From positions 1,426,001 to 1,490,000 of the forward strand of contig NC_082419.1 in assembly GCF_004011695.2 (NCBI RefSeq): a stretch of DNA of 64,000 nucleotides. Direction: 5' to 3'. This DNA comes from Ascochyta rabiei (Eukaryota; Ascomycota; Dothideomycetes; Pleosporales; Didymellaceae). Positions 11,521 to 20,879 of this stretch are shown here, one piece after another; position 1 is the first letter of the stretch; the number at the start of each line of letters is the position of its first letter. The translations under genes and the position numbers were made by a program. The notes under the pieces were generated by a model that was not told where the DNA came from, did no database searches, and was given only the letters and a program-made list of their open reading frames with translations.

Positions 11521-11765
11521 GTGCAGACGAGACAGGCACCATTCAAACAATGAATAAAGGCAGGAACCCGTGGCATGCAGTGCAATGGAGACGGCGATAG
11601 GCCCGGCGCCGTCGTGCATCCATCCCGAGCTGGTTAGGGCGGCCCGGTGGTTGTGCTCGATCCAAGCTCCACACGACAACTTTTCCAGCGTTCTTAAACT
11701 CGCTCCCACCCGCCATCCTCCGCCATCCTGACGCGTAGCCCATCCCCGACCCTCCATCACCAACA

Positions 11766-13347
11766 ATGGCCTCCGCACTCCGTCTGAGCCAGAGCGCTCT
11801 CCGCGCCGCCGCCCCCGTGCGGTCGTCGGCCCTGGCCGGCCTCCGCTGCTACTCCAGCAAGACGCAGGTACGCCGCGCGCCTCTGCCCATGCGTGTCCAT
11901 CGCTAACGCCGCCCACTGCAGTCGCTCAAGGAGACGTTCGCCGCCAAGCTGCCCGGCGAGATCGAGAAGATCAAGAAGCTCCGCAAGTACGTCGACGCCC
12001 GGCCGCGGCGTCTCCGTCCCACCACCCCCGGCAGCCATTGACATTGCATCGCAGGGAGCACGGCAGCACCGTCATCGGCGAGGTCACGCTCGACCAGGTC
12101 TACGGCGGCGCCCGTGGCATCAAGTCCCTTGTCTGGGAGGTAGGCGCCCCCCACCCGTCCTCGGCGCACGACGGCCAGCTGACACCGCCCAGGGCTCCGT
12201 CCTCGACTCCGAGGAGGGCATCCGCTTCCGCGGCAAGACCATCCCCGAGTGCCAGGAGCTCCTCCCCAAGGCGCCCGGCGGCCAGGAGCCGCTCCCCGAG
12301 GGCCTCTTCTGGCTGCTCCTGACGGGCGAAGTCCCCTCGGAGCAGCAGGTCCGCGACCTCTCCGCCGAGTGGGCGGCCCGCTCCGACGTGCCCAAGTTCG
12401 TCGAGGAGCTCATCGACCGCTGCCCCAGCGACCTCCACCCCATGGCCCAGTTCTCGCTCGCCGTCACGGCGCTCGAGCACGAGTCCAACTTCGCCAAGGC
12501 CTACGCCAAGGGCATGCACAAGTCGCAGTACTGGGAGCACACCTTTGAGGACTCCATGGACCTCATTGCCAAGCTGCCCACCATTGCCGCCAAGATCTTC
12601 CGCAACATCTACAAGGACGGCAAGGTCGCCCCCGTCCAGAAGGACAAGGACTACTCGTACAACCTGGCCAACCAGCTCGGCTTCGCTGACAACGCCGACT
12701 TTGTCGAGCTGATGCGTCTGTACCTGACCATCCACACGGACCACGAGGGCGGCAACGTCTCGGCCCACACCACCCACCTGGTGGGTTCCGCCCTCTCCTC
12801 GCCCTACCTCTCCCTGGCGGCCGGCCTCAACGGTCTCGCCGGTCCCCTGCACGGCCTCGCCAACCAGGAGGTCCTCGTCTGGCTCCAGAAGATGAAGAAG
12901 GCCATTGGCAACGACCTCAGCGACGAGGCCATCAAGGACTACCTGTGGTCCACGCTCAAGGCTGGCCAGGTCGTCCCCGGCTACGGCCACGCCGTCCTCC
13001 GCAAGACGGACCCCCGCTACGTGTCCCAGCGCGAGTTCGCGCAGAAGCACCTGCCCGACGACCCCATGTTCAAGCTCGTCAGCCAGGTCTACAAGATCGC
13101 CCCCGGCGTCCTCACCGAGCACGGCAAGACCAAGAACCCCTACCCCAACGTCGACGCCCACTCGGGTGTGCTCCTCCAGTACTACGGCCTCACCGAGCAG
13201 AACTACTACACCGTCCTGTTCGGTGTGTCGCGCGCGCTCGGTGTGCTCCCCCAGCTCATCATCGACCGCGCCGTGGGTGCGCCCATTGAGCGCCCCAAGT
13301 CGTTCTCGACCGAGGCCTACGCCAAGCTGGTCGGCGCCAAGTTGTAG
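11766..13347 (+). CDS. citA: Mitochondrial citrate synthase
   Basis: Four exons (11766-11867, 11922-11986, 12055-12139, 12193-13347) give 468 residues, the usual length of fungal mitochondrial citrate synthase. It condenses acetyl-CoA with oxaloacetate to citrate, the entry step of the TCA cycle in the matrix. The first exon encodes a basic, Ser/Ala-rich presequence without acidic residues ([18 protein letters not shown]). The catalytic triad is present: His304 in [10 protein letters not shown], His350 in [10 protein letters not shown] and Asp405 in NVDAHSGVL. The spacings of 46 and 55 residues equal those of the pig enzyme (274, 320, 375). No peroxisomal C-terminal signal is seen (ends GAKL), which argues for the mitochondrial form over a peroxisomal or methylcitrate-type paralogue. 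It lies 1.06 kb upstream of the Yhm2-type citrate carrier on the same strand. The gene symbol follows Aspergillus usage. Confidence 0.95.
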
Positions 13348-13544
13348 GTGTAGCGTGGAGAGGTGGGCAGCGGTGCAGGCGCGAAGGGAGGCGTTCTTCC
13401 ATGTGTGAAGAGATGCCCGTGTACTATTTAGATGTGGACTGTAGGGATCAGGATTAGGTGTCTTGGCACGCATCATAGCCTTGGATGTGTCTGCTTCCGT
13501 AAAGCTTTTAGTAAACGATTGGCTACGATATATGTCCTGTTGAA

Positions 13545-13742
13545 TATTGTCCATGTTGAATTATTTGTTCATGTTGTATTATTTGTTCATGTCGTATTAT
13601 TTGTCCATGCCTGTATTATTTGTTCATGTCTGTTACTACTCATTCATGTCTGTATTATTCATTCACGTCTATTACTACTCACTCACGTCTATTACTACTC
13701 ATTCACGTCTATTACTACTCACTCACGTCTATCACCACTTAT
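13545..13742. repeat. Two adjoining ~18-20-bp minisatellites
   Basis: First, four units of a TTGTTCATGTTGTATTA type; then about six units of ATTCACGTCTATTACTACTC type, ending near TATCACCACTT. The change from one unit to the other is gradual, as in diverging arrays. Confidence 0.8.
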
Positions 13743-13937
13743 ATCATCATACTTTGCGCGCTTGGCTACAGCATCCATCCACCAAGCGCACGCAACATGG
13801 TTCGATGGCGTCTTCAAACGCAGCGGCCACTGACTTGACACAGCGCTGAATCAGGACATGATGCTGATTTTTTTCACGATGAGATGAGATCGTTGTTATG
13901 GATGGTGCCATCTTCAACTTCGCCGATGCTGCTACGC

Positions 13938-14038
13938 TGGAATGGTGGGATGGTGGGATGGTGGGATGGTGGGATGGTGGAATGCTGTAATGCTGTAATG
14001 CTGTAATGCTGTAATGCTGTAATGCTGTAATGCTGGAA
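13938..14038. repeat. Twin 8-bp arrays
   Basis: Five copies of GGGATGGT are followed directly by about seven copies of AATGCTGT. Both have an 8-bp unit, which suggests the second array arose next to the first by the same slippage process. Confidence 0.85.
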
Positions 14039-14271
14039 TCGTTGGGGGAGCGGTGTGCTGCAGCTTGTAGACACAACATGTCACCACTGTGGTAGATGTG
14101 TGATCAGCGGTCATTCGTCGCAAGCTTCGCCGTTTGTAGCCGCTCGGAGGCCCGCCAAGGTCCCCGACAGCTTCAGGGAGCTGTGCGCCCCGGACACGTC
14201 TCACACAGACCACCAGGGAGCGTGTCTGTCACGACTTTTCTGCGCCGCCTCTCTGCGTCTCGCTCGTTCAC

Positions 14272-14323
14272 TCTCGACTCTCGACTCTCGACTCTCGACC
14301 TCGACCTCGACCTCGACCTCGAC
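14272..14323. repeat. CTCGAC-rich leader repeats
   Basis: Three to four CTCTCGA units followed by four to five CTCGAC units, 90-140 bp before the carrier start codon, so probably in its promoter or 5' leader. Confidence 0.75.
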
Positions 14324-14410
14324 CCCCGCCAAGACCCTCGACGCTCGCTCTCTCGCGACGAAGCACCCTGCTGCCTTGGTCCGGCCCCTGCCTTCGACAA
14401 CCCCCCAGAG

Positions 14411-15614
14411 ATGAGCTCCACACCCCCCACCGGCGTGCCCACCATGGCCGACGGGCCTCCCAGGCTCGAGAAGAAGCCCGTCAAGTTCAGCAACCTGCTG
14501 CGTGCGTGCGCCTGAGTGCAGCCGTGCACCGTCTGCCAAGGCCAAAGCCAAGAGCTAATCGTGTGCGCAGTCGGTGCGGGTCTCAACCTGTTCGAAGTCA
14601 CCACTCTGGGCCAGGTACGATGGCCGTTTGTTTTTCCGAGCGACGAGCGCAGAGAGCTGACAAGGCCGCCAACAGCCGCTGGAGGTCGTCAAGACCACCA
14701 TGGCTGCCAACAGGTCCGAGGGCATGGCGGGCGCCATCACCCGCATCTGGGGCCGCGGTGGAGTCACTGGCTGTGAGTCGATTTGCGCTGCTTAACCACC
14801 CAGGCCGCGCGCTGACCGCCTCGCCTCGCCCACAGTCTACCAGGGCCTCATCCCCTGGGCCTGGATCGAAGCCTCCACAAAGGGCGCCGTCCTCCTCTTC
14901 GTCGCGTCCGAGGCCGAGTACTACGCAAAGTCGTTTGGCGCCCCCGACTTCCTCGCCGGCATCTCGGGCGGCATGACGGGCGGCCTGGCCCAGGCCTACG
15001 CCACCATGGGCTTCTGCACCTGCATGAAGACGGTCGAGATCACAAAACACAAGGTCGCAGCCGCCGGCGGCAAGCCCCCGACCACCATCGAGACCTTCAT
15101 GGGCATCTGGCGTGCAGAGGGTCTCCGCGGTATCAACCGCGGTGTCAACGCCGTCGCCGTGCGCCAGGTCACCAACTGGGGCTCCCGCTTCGGTCTGTCC
15201 CGCGTCGCCGAGACCGGCATCCGCAGGGTCACCGGCAAGGAGGGCGGCGAGAAGCTCAACGTCATCGAGAAGATCACAGCTTCGGCCATCGGCGGTGGCT
15301 TGAGCGCGTGGAACCAGCCCATCGAGGTCATCCGCGTCGAGCTGCAGTCCAAGACGGTCGACCCCAACCGCCCCAAGAACCTGAACGTTGCATCGGCGGC
15401 GAGGTACATCTACTCCAACAACGGCATCAAGGGTCTTTACCGCGGCGTCACCCCCAGAATCGGTCTTGGTATCTGGCAGACTGTCTGCATGGTTGCGCTT
15501 GGCGATGTGTACGTTCCCTCGTCATTCTCTACACTTGTTTCTGGCTAACAGACCCACAGCGCAAAGGAGGCGGTCGAGAAGCTCACCGGCGACAAGGTGA
15601 CCGCGAAGCACTAG
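14411..15614 (+). CDS. YHM2: Mitochondrial citrate/oxoglutarate carrier Yhm2
   Basis: Five exons (14411-14501, 14571-14614, 14676-14772, 14836-15508, 15560-15614) give 319 residues, close to the 314 of yeast Yhm2. In yeast this inner-membrane carrier exchanges citrate for oxoglutarate, part of a citrate-oxoglutarate NADPH shuttle; it was first described as a mitochondrial DNA-binding protein. All three carrier repeats are visible: QPLEVVKTTMAANR after residue 45, TMGFCTCMKTVEITKHK in the second repeat and NQPIEVIRVELQSK in the third. Blocks specific to this subfamily are intact, including YQGLIPWAWIEASTKGAVLL, GVNAVAVRQVTNWGSRFGL and RGVTPRIGLGIWQTV. Each exon junction was set by restoring these blocks (for example GVTGFYQG across intron 3). 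It sits downstream of citrate synthase in the same direction, with a CTCGAC-repeat leader. Assignment is strong. Confidence 0.95.
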
Positions 15615-16293
15615 ACGGCGTTTGATCGCCTGATCTAGCCAACACGTTTACGCGGTTTACAGTGCATTTTGCGAAAGCGTTGGCTTATGCTGAAGCGTTC
15701 TTGTCTTGCGGGTCCTCTATGAATATAGAATCATGGCATCTTCTTAACATAGATGGGTGTAACGTTTATCGTGCGTGATCTACAAAGACGCCATCTCACG
15801 TTGGTGGTGCATGTTTGACTATCTGCCTTGACATGGTCACTGTCAGGCCGAGAGGCGCCGGCATGTGGCACAACGTCCATCTCTGACCTGGTGTTGGCAA
15901 TACATACTGTTCTGGCCACATGGCCTACTATCCAAGTGAGCATGGTTACCTTTTTGGGATGCCTGGCACGGTGGGCAGAGCCGTGTCCTGACGGTTTTTT
16001 GAGCGCATCACGCGTAGCTTGTGACTACTTTGTTTTCATACACTAACAATCTTGCTCTGACCGACAGGTGATTCGTTCGAAGATGCTTTGGTGTCTTTCC
16101 ACTGAGCACCCATTAGTCAGAATCATCACTTGTGTAGAACACTTCCTAGCTTATCTTGTACTGGATAGCACGTGGTTACCCAATCAGGAAGCAACGTTTG
16201 GCGCTAAGAGGACGTCACTCTTCTCCTCACCACACTGCTTGCAAGACGGTCGACGAAGACGCGACCACTCTAAACCTATAGAAATGTGGGCGC
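15615..16293. other. Intergenic with one dispersed repeat
   Basis: This region between YHM2 and the Crt10-like gene contains the 153-bp TGTCAG repeat (listed). Frames near 16068-16346 overlap the proposed first exon of the next gene in another phase and carry no family features. Confidence 0.5.
15841..15993 (+). repeat. TGTCAG dispersed repeat, copy A (solo-LTR-like)
   Basis: The unit begins TGTCAGGCCGAG and ends CCTGACG, almost the TG...CA inverted ends of an LTR. A second copy lies inverted at 19096-19254. This copy is GC-richer and less mutated. No target duplication was seen beside it. Confidence 0.7.
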
Positions 16294-18610
16294 ATGATGC
16301 CGAAACACATCTCTTGCACAGCGACAAATGTACAGCTAGGAGTTAGAAGGGTGAGTTTGGCGATCGTGTTGCCTCCTCACACATTTGGGCGCTGCATCGA
16401 ACTGTTTGATGGCCACAACAAGTAACTAATTCACACAGTTCCCTGACCGTCATGAACGACCGCTAATCAAGGCGTGGCGGTGTGATCTGACCGCTCTGTC
16501 TCGGAGTCACAACTTCTATTTCGTAGCATGCAATGACGCTGTCCACGTCTATCGGCCCAAGTTCCCGGATCAGTCGATAGCAGGCGAACCGGACCTGGTA
16601 CTGTACCCGCCGATATCATCGCCATACCTGCAGCCCGGGATCGACTATGAAGACTCGCATTCCATCACCAGACTCCACGTCGACTACCTAGGCCAGGACG
16701 AGATCATCCTCATCACCTGCGATGATGGCGACGTGGTCGGGTACCGCACTGAAGAGATCCAGCGCGTGCTCGACAAGCGAATGGAGAGTTCAGACAATGA
16801 GCAAGAATTTCAAACTGATGACTCGGTGAGGACGTTCTTGCACCGCAACGTTGGCGCCAGCGCCTGGGGTTTGGCTATCCATAGGGAAGCGCGCATGATC
16901 GCCATCAGCGCCAACACCCACAAAGTCACTGTCCTTGCCTACGCGTTAGCCAAAGCAGATGGACCTTCAAACGACTCCTCGGACTCCGACTCCGAATTGG
17001 AGGACTGTCCTGGAGAAGAGGACCCAGCGGACTTCCCTTCTCCACGGTGTCAAGACCATGTCATTACTCTCTCCGCACGACACAACGTCCCCGCAGTCTC
17101 CTTCAACAATAGCGGCGACGACGCATCGGGGAGGTGGCTTTCGAGTAGCTCGATCGACGGCGAAGCCACAATATGGGACCTGCACCACCCAAAGCAGTCT
17201 GCCCGGACCATCCAGCTCGGCTTCTGCGCGAGTGTCAAGGACCCTACCAAGGCTCCGAAGCTCAGTGCCGGGAGCTGCGCATGTATGAGACCCAGCAACT
17301 TCCCCCACGCTGTCTGGAGCACCATGTTTCTGGATGCAAGCACTGCCCATGAAGAACCTCCACCTCCACTCTCAACGTTGCCGTCGCAGCGCGCTGTGCC
17401 CTATCTATGGGATGTCAGTGGGTGTAAGACGCGTTTCACCCTCAAAGAGCGGAAGACGTCATCGAACGATGTCATGTACGACGAAGAGTCGAGTGAGATG
17501 GACGTGTCGGAGTCTGATTCCGACGCCTCGGACGACAGTCAGTCGCCTCCATCAGCGCCGACAGAGTTCGACGACAGCGCGCAGTCACATCAATTAGAAG
17601 AAGCCTCCGATGCAAATGCCGAAGATGTTGGCGCGGCTGGGCCATCTCAGATATCCACTCAGTCCTCGGAAAATCTTGCTGTTACAGATACACCCGAACT
17701 TGATGAAGCCGCGCTCGAGGCTTTCATCTCTTCGCATTTCGAGCTGCAGTACGGGTCACCGCCACCAGCACTCAGCAATGCCATCAATGTTTTTGGCGTG
17801 TGGTTTCACCCTCCAGGGACCACTAACGAAGCCACCGCAGAGGATGACGATGACGAGAGCGATACGGATGATGAAAACGGCACGACATCCACCACTCATA
17901 GTCACATGGCGTTCATCAATTCTGCTCGACCTACGCGGGCGTATTGCGAGATTACGACTGCGCCTCGCTTCGAAAAGCAGGTCTGTGAAGACCACTTTAC
18001 ACATTGGGAGCACTTCTAATGTATTCTGCAGCCGCAAAGCACATCCCCCCTTCTTATAGTCACGAAAGAAGACATATATCTCTATCAACGACCGCTCGAC
18101 TACAGCGGCGACCATCTTGACCCAACCGTCACCATCCGCCGACCGCTCCACCCAGCTGAACGGAACACCAGGTGGCCATTCATCCCCGGCTCGCACGATC
18201 GGCACTGCTACACGACGCAAATCCCCGAACTTGGCGTCTTCATCATCGCCTCCCCGAACGGACGCGCGGGCATCTTCAGCCTGACCAAAACACAATTCCA
18301 GCCAGACGCTCGCCCAATCCACAGCTTCAAGCTCGAGTACGTACTCCCCTTTGCCAACGACGACGAAGACAAGATCTGCCACGTCGACGGCGCGAGACTG
18401 GTTGGCGTCGCGGCTGGACCTGTGCAAGGCATGCTCGATGAGCCCGGCGAAAGTGGTAATAGTGGGGAGGATGGGATCGGAGGGGGGAAGAAGCCTGGTA
18501 GTCGGCGGTGGAGGCTGATGATGTATTTCACCGACCATACTGTCTTGGCTTTTGAGCTGGGGACGCGCAGGGCAGGCGAGGTGCCCGAGGTTGGCGAGTT
18601 GATCGTCTAG
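16294..18610 (+). CDS. Crt10-like protein
   Basis: Exon 2 (16439-17980) and exon 3 (18032-18610) are well supported. Exon 1 (16294-16350, 19 codons) is tentative; it joins in phase through a GTGAGT donor and CACACAG acceptor. The total is 725 residues. The sequence matches the Crt10 family, named for a yeast gene whose loss raises ribonucleotide reductase gene expression. Beta-propeller-like segments are visible: NFYFVACNDAVHVYRPKF, IILITCDDGDVVGYR, GLAIHREARMIAISANTHKVTV, WLSSSSIDGEATIWDLHHP and, near the end, LLIVTKEDIYLYQRPL. Between them lie long acidic, Ser-rich linkers (SDSDSELED, SDSDASDDSQS, DDDDESDTDDENG) typical of disordered inserts. The family in yeast is longer (957 residues). 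It separates the two citrate-carrier genes and is transcribed like YHM2, with no evident functional link to them. Confidence 0.82.
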
Positions 18611-19618
18611 GCCGAGCATTTGCCATGCAAAGTCGGGGTCTCTTCCTTTTCATACACGCGCTGTAGTCAATGTACCTCGTATTAACTTACTACTTAGCTT
18701 CTCTCATCTATAAACTCAGCAGCTAGATTAACTAAACTTTAGTAAGAAACGTCTCTACACTATACCCTTAACCAACCTTCTTTTCCTCTTCTTTTATTTA
18801 AGTCTATAATTATAGCGCTTTTACTACTTTTTTTATTTTTATCTACAATAATGTTAAGAGGACTACGCTCTGTAAACTTTGTTTTCGAGGCTAGAAAGGG
18901 TACATATGCTTGTACAGCTAGCACCTACACAGTAAGAAGAGCGCTAATTGCTATCTAACATCTACTAGCGTTAACTACTTCTACATATTTTAAATTTTCA
19001 AATGTATAGATACTACTTATTCTAATTAAGGAAGATTCTATATCTCTTGTTGAGTATAGTCTTTTGTTTGATTTTAGGCAGTGTAACAGCTTAAATGTCA
19101 GAACACAGCTCTACCTACCGTGCCAGACATCCCAAAAAAAGGTACCCATGCTCAATTGGATACTGAGTGAGTCACGTGGCTAGAGCAGTACTTATTGCCA
19201 ATACTAGATTAGAGGTGGGCGTTGTGCCACATGCCGGCGCCTCTCGGCCTGACATTAGATGCGCTAGCAAGTCGCTACGTAGTGGTTCTTCTATGCTGCT
19301 AGAGATTACTGGTAGGATATACGGTGTTTGGAAAGCGGAGAGGATGGTACGTGTATATCTATGTATTTAATTGCGGGTATTCGGTGTTGAGCTACAAGTG
19401 GGAAGGTTGCGGATGAGGTGTTTGATACTTGCTGGCTTGTACGTAGTACTCTTCTAGCTAATGGCTTTTAGACGCCTGAATGCAAGATGTTATTGCAAAG
19501 AATAAAGGGTAGTGTATGTCTATGGCAAATCCATCCAGCACCTCATGCTCAACCCAGCAGTCCAGCAAGGTGGCTATCTAGTGGAAACAAAAAGCTCACG
19601 CTCAAACGAGCCGTCCAA
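18611..19618. other. AT-rich, RIP-like intergenic patch
   Basis: From about 18660 to 19480 the sequence is TA-rich and without long frames, unlike the genes on either side. It carries copy B of the TGTCAG repeat and is probably a decayed transposon patch. No gene is supported. Confidence 0.6.
19096..19254 (-). repeat. TGTCAG dispersed repeat, copy B with candidate target duplication
   Basis: Its reverse complement aligns along its whole length with copy A at 15841-15993, and most differences are C-to-T or G-to-A changes. It runs TGTCAG...CTGACA and is flanked by TTAAA (19091-19095) and TTAGA (19255-19259), which differ by one transition. This fits a solo LTR with a 5-bp target duplication that later suffered RIP. 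Confidence 0.75.
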
Positions 19619-20563
19619 CTAGGCAGCCACATTCTCACACACCGTATACAGAATACTACTGCTCAACCCCAGCCGGCCCACGCGCGCCGTACTCTCCGCC
19701 CACAAACCCCGGACACCCGCCTGCCGCCTGCCGCACCGATACGCATCGATCGTGTCGGCGCTGCGCGCGCTCTGCGCCCACGTTTTGATCGTGTCGAAGG
19801 GTTGCGTCACGTACGCGGTCACGATCCCCGCCAGCGCGCTGGTGAGGAACACCGTAGTGCCATCCTGCGGCACGTTGTGGCGACACGAGGCCTCGCGGAG
19901 GTAGTTGTACGCGTCCATTTTCACGCCCTGGGTGCTCAACTGCTTCAGCATGGTCGGGAAGAGCCCTCTATACAGACTGCGGAGGCCTCGGGTGCGGCAG
20001 AACGTCTCGCACGCATGTAGTTCTCCGCGGTAAGGCTTTGTTCGTCGGCCCCGCGCTGTCTCGATCAGGAGGGTCTTTAGCTGCTCTGTTGGCGTCACGA
20101 CGATTACGCTCTCTGTAGGTCCGGCGAGTGAGCCTGCTAGCACGCCGCGGAGGGGTGTCAATGCGCCGTTGCGGTCGCTGAGCTGGGCGCGGAAGTAGGC
20201 GAATGAACAGATGCGGACGCTGGCTTTGAAGGCCGTGCCTAGTGCCAGCGTCGAGCAGCCTGTGTATATAGCGCCGAGACCGTCGTGTTTTATCATAGTG
20301 GAAAGTACTGCGAAGGGGTTGTGTCGGCATCCGGGGAGTGAGTGCAGTTGTACACGGGTTTTGGCGTATTCGAAAGGGTAGGCCACTAGGGCTTCTACGC
20401 TGCCGGCTTTGGCGCTCGAGAAGATCAGGATAGGTGTTGAAGTCTTTCTCTTTACTTTGGTGCTTGATTGCGGTCTTTGGGGAGTTTGTATTACCTGTTC
20501 TATCTTGCCGAAGGCTGACGATAAATTTTGGGCTGCGGACATGGTGAATGAGTTGCAAGGCAT
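19619..20563 (-). CDS. Ctp1-like mitochondrial tricarboxylate carrier
   Basis: A single-exon gene of 314 residues from the ATG at 20563; a second in-frame ATG at 20542 (MSAAQN) also has good context. It belongs to the mitochondrial carrier family, with the three signature motifs YPFEYAKTRVQ, TPTEQLKTLLIE and QPFDTIKTWAQ. IYTGCSTLALGTAFKASVRI and GLFPTMLKQ resemble the citrate transport protein Ctp1, which exchanges citrate for malate or other tricarboxylates at the inner membrane. It differs from classic Ctp1 at several positions, so substrate identity is inferred. The C-terminal repeat after QPFDTIK is basic and looks diverged (RCGRRQAGVRGLW). It is divergent from the Zn2Cys6 regulator gene across 316 bp. 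This is a second citrate-type carrier within 5 kb of YHM2, from a different branch of the family. Confidence 0.82.
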   Translation of the reverse strand: MPCNSFTMSAAQNLSSAFGKIEQVIQTPQRPQSSTKVKRKTSTPILIFSSAKAGSVEALVAYPFEYAKTRVQLHSLPGCRHNPFAVLSTMIKHDGLGAIYTGCSTLALGTAFKASVRICSFAYFRAQLSDRNGALTPLRGVLAGSLAGPTESVIVVTPTEQLKTLLIETARGRRTKPYRGELHACETFCRTRGLRSLYRGLFPTMLKQLSTQGVKMDAYNYLREASCRHNVPQDGTTVFLTSALAGIVTAYVTQPFDTIKTWAQSARSADTIDAYRCGRRQAGVRGLWAESTARVGRLGLSSSILYTVCENVAA

Positions 20564-20879
20564 TGTGATGATCCCATGATGCTGGGTTTTTTTTGGTAAT
20601 TTATGAGATCTATTCTTTGACTCCAACATCTTCAATATATTGCTGCCTCTGGTGTTGGTGGTGATGGTACTGCGTCGCATCAAACGGAGGTTAGTGTCGC
20701 GAACTCACGGCAAGCGTAGCCGACTTCCCGCGGGAAGCTGCACTAGCGTCAACAGCCTCCCGTGCTCCTTCCCATCCTCTTCCTTCCCGCGGCAACGACT
20801 CTCGCATCCTCAATTTCTTTACCTTCGCCGCGACGGCTTCCAGATTACGGCTCAAGTTGCGGTTGTCAACGCCGTTCCC
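20564..20879. promoter_or_regulatory. Divergent promoter between carrier and regulator
   Basis: The 316-bp gap between the Ctp1-like carrier and Zn2Cys6 gene starts. Fungal regulators often control a divergently transcribed neighbour, so this is where self and carrier control would act. CGG/CCG triplets occur, but I could not assign a paired Zn2Cys6 site. Confidence 0.45.

Larger units (their letters stand above)
10537..11765. other. Intergenic between Seb1-like and citrate synthase genes
   Basis: This divergent gap of about 1.2 kb contains two tandem repeats (listed) and no supported gene. Frames of 60-240 codons here are shadows of GC-rich or repeat sequence. It must hold the promoters of both flanking genes; no TATA-like or named operator was assigned. 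Confidence 0.5.
13348..14410. other. Intergenic with tandem repeats before YHM2
   Basis: This spacer contains the 3' region of citrate synthase, two minisatellite clusters (listed) and a CTCGAC-rich leader of the carrier gene. There is no supported gene; the His/Tyr- and Ser-rich frames are repeat translations. Confidence 0.6.

Noticed and set aside
11294..11600. Cysteine-rich frames resembling small secreted proteins
   Set aside because: They translate the CAGACACACG repeat in its different frames and have no signal peptide.
12100..13554. A 484-codon minus-strand frame over citrate synthase
   Set aside because: Antisense shadow of a strongly biased coding exon; no motifs, and the plus strand has the full catalytic triad.
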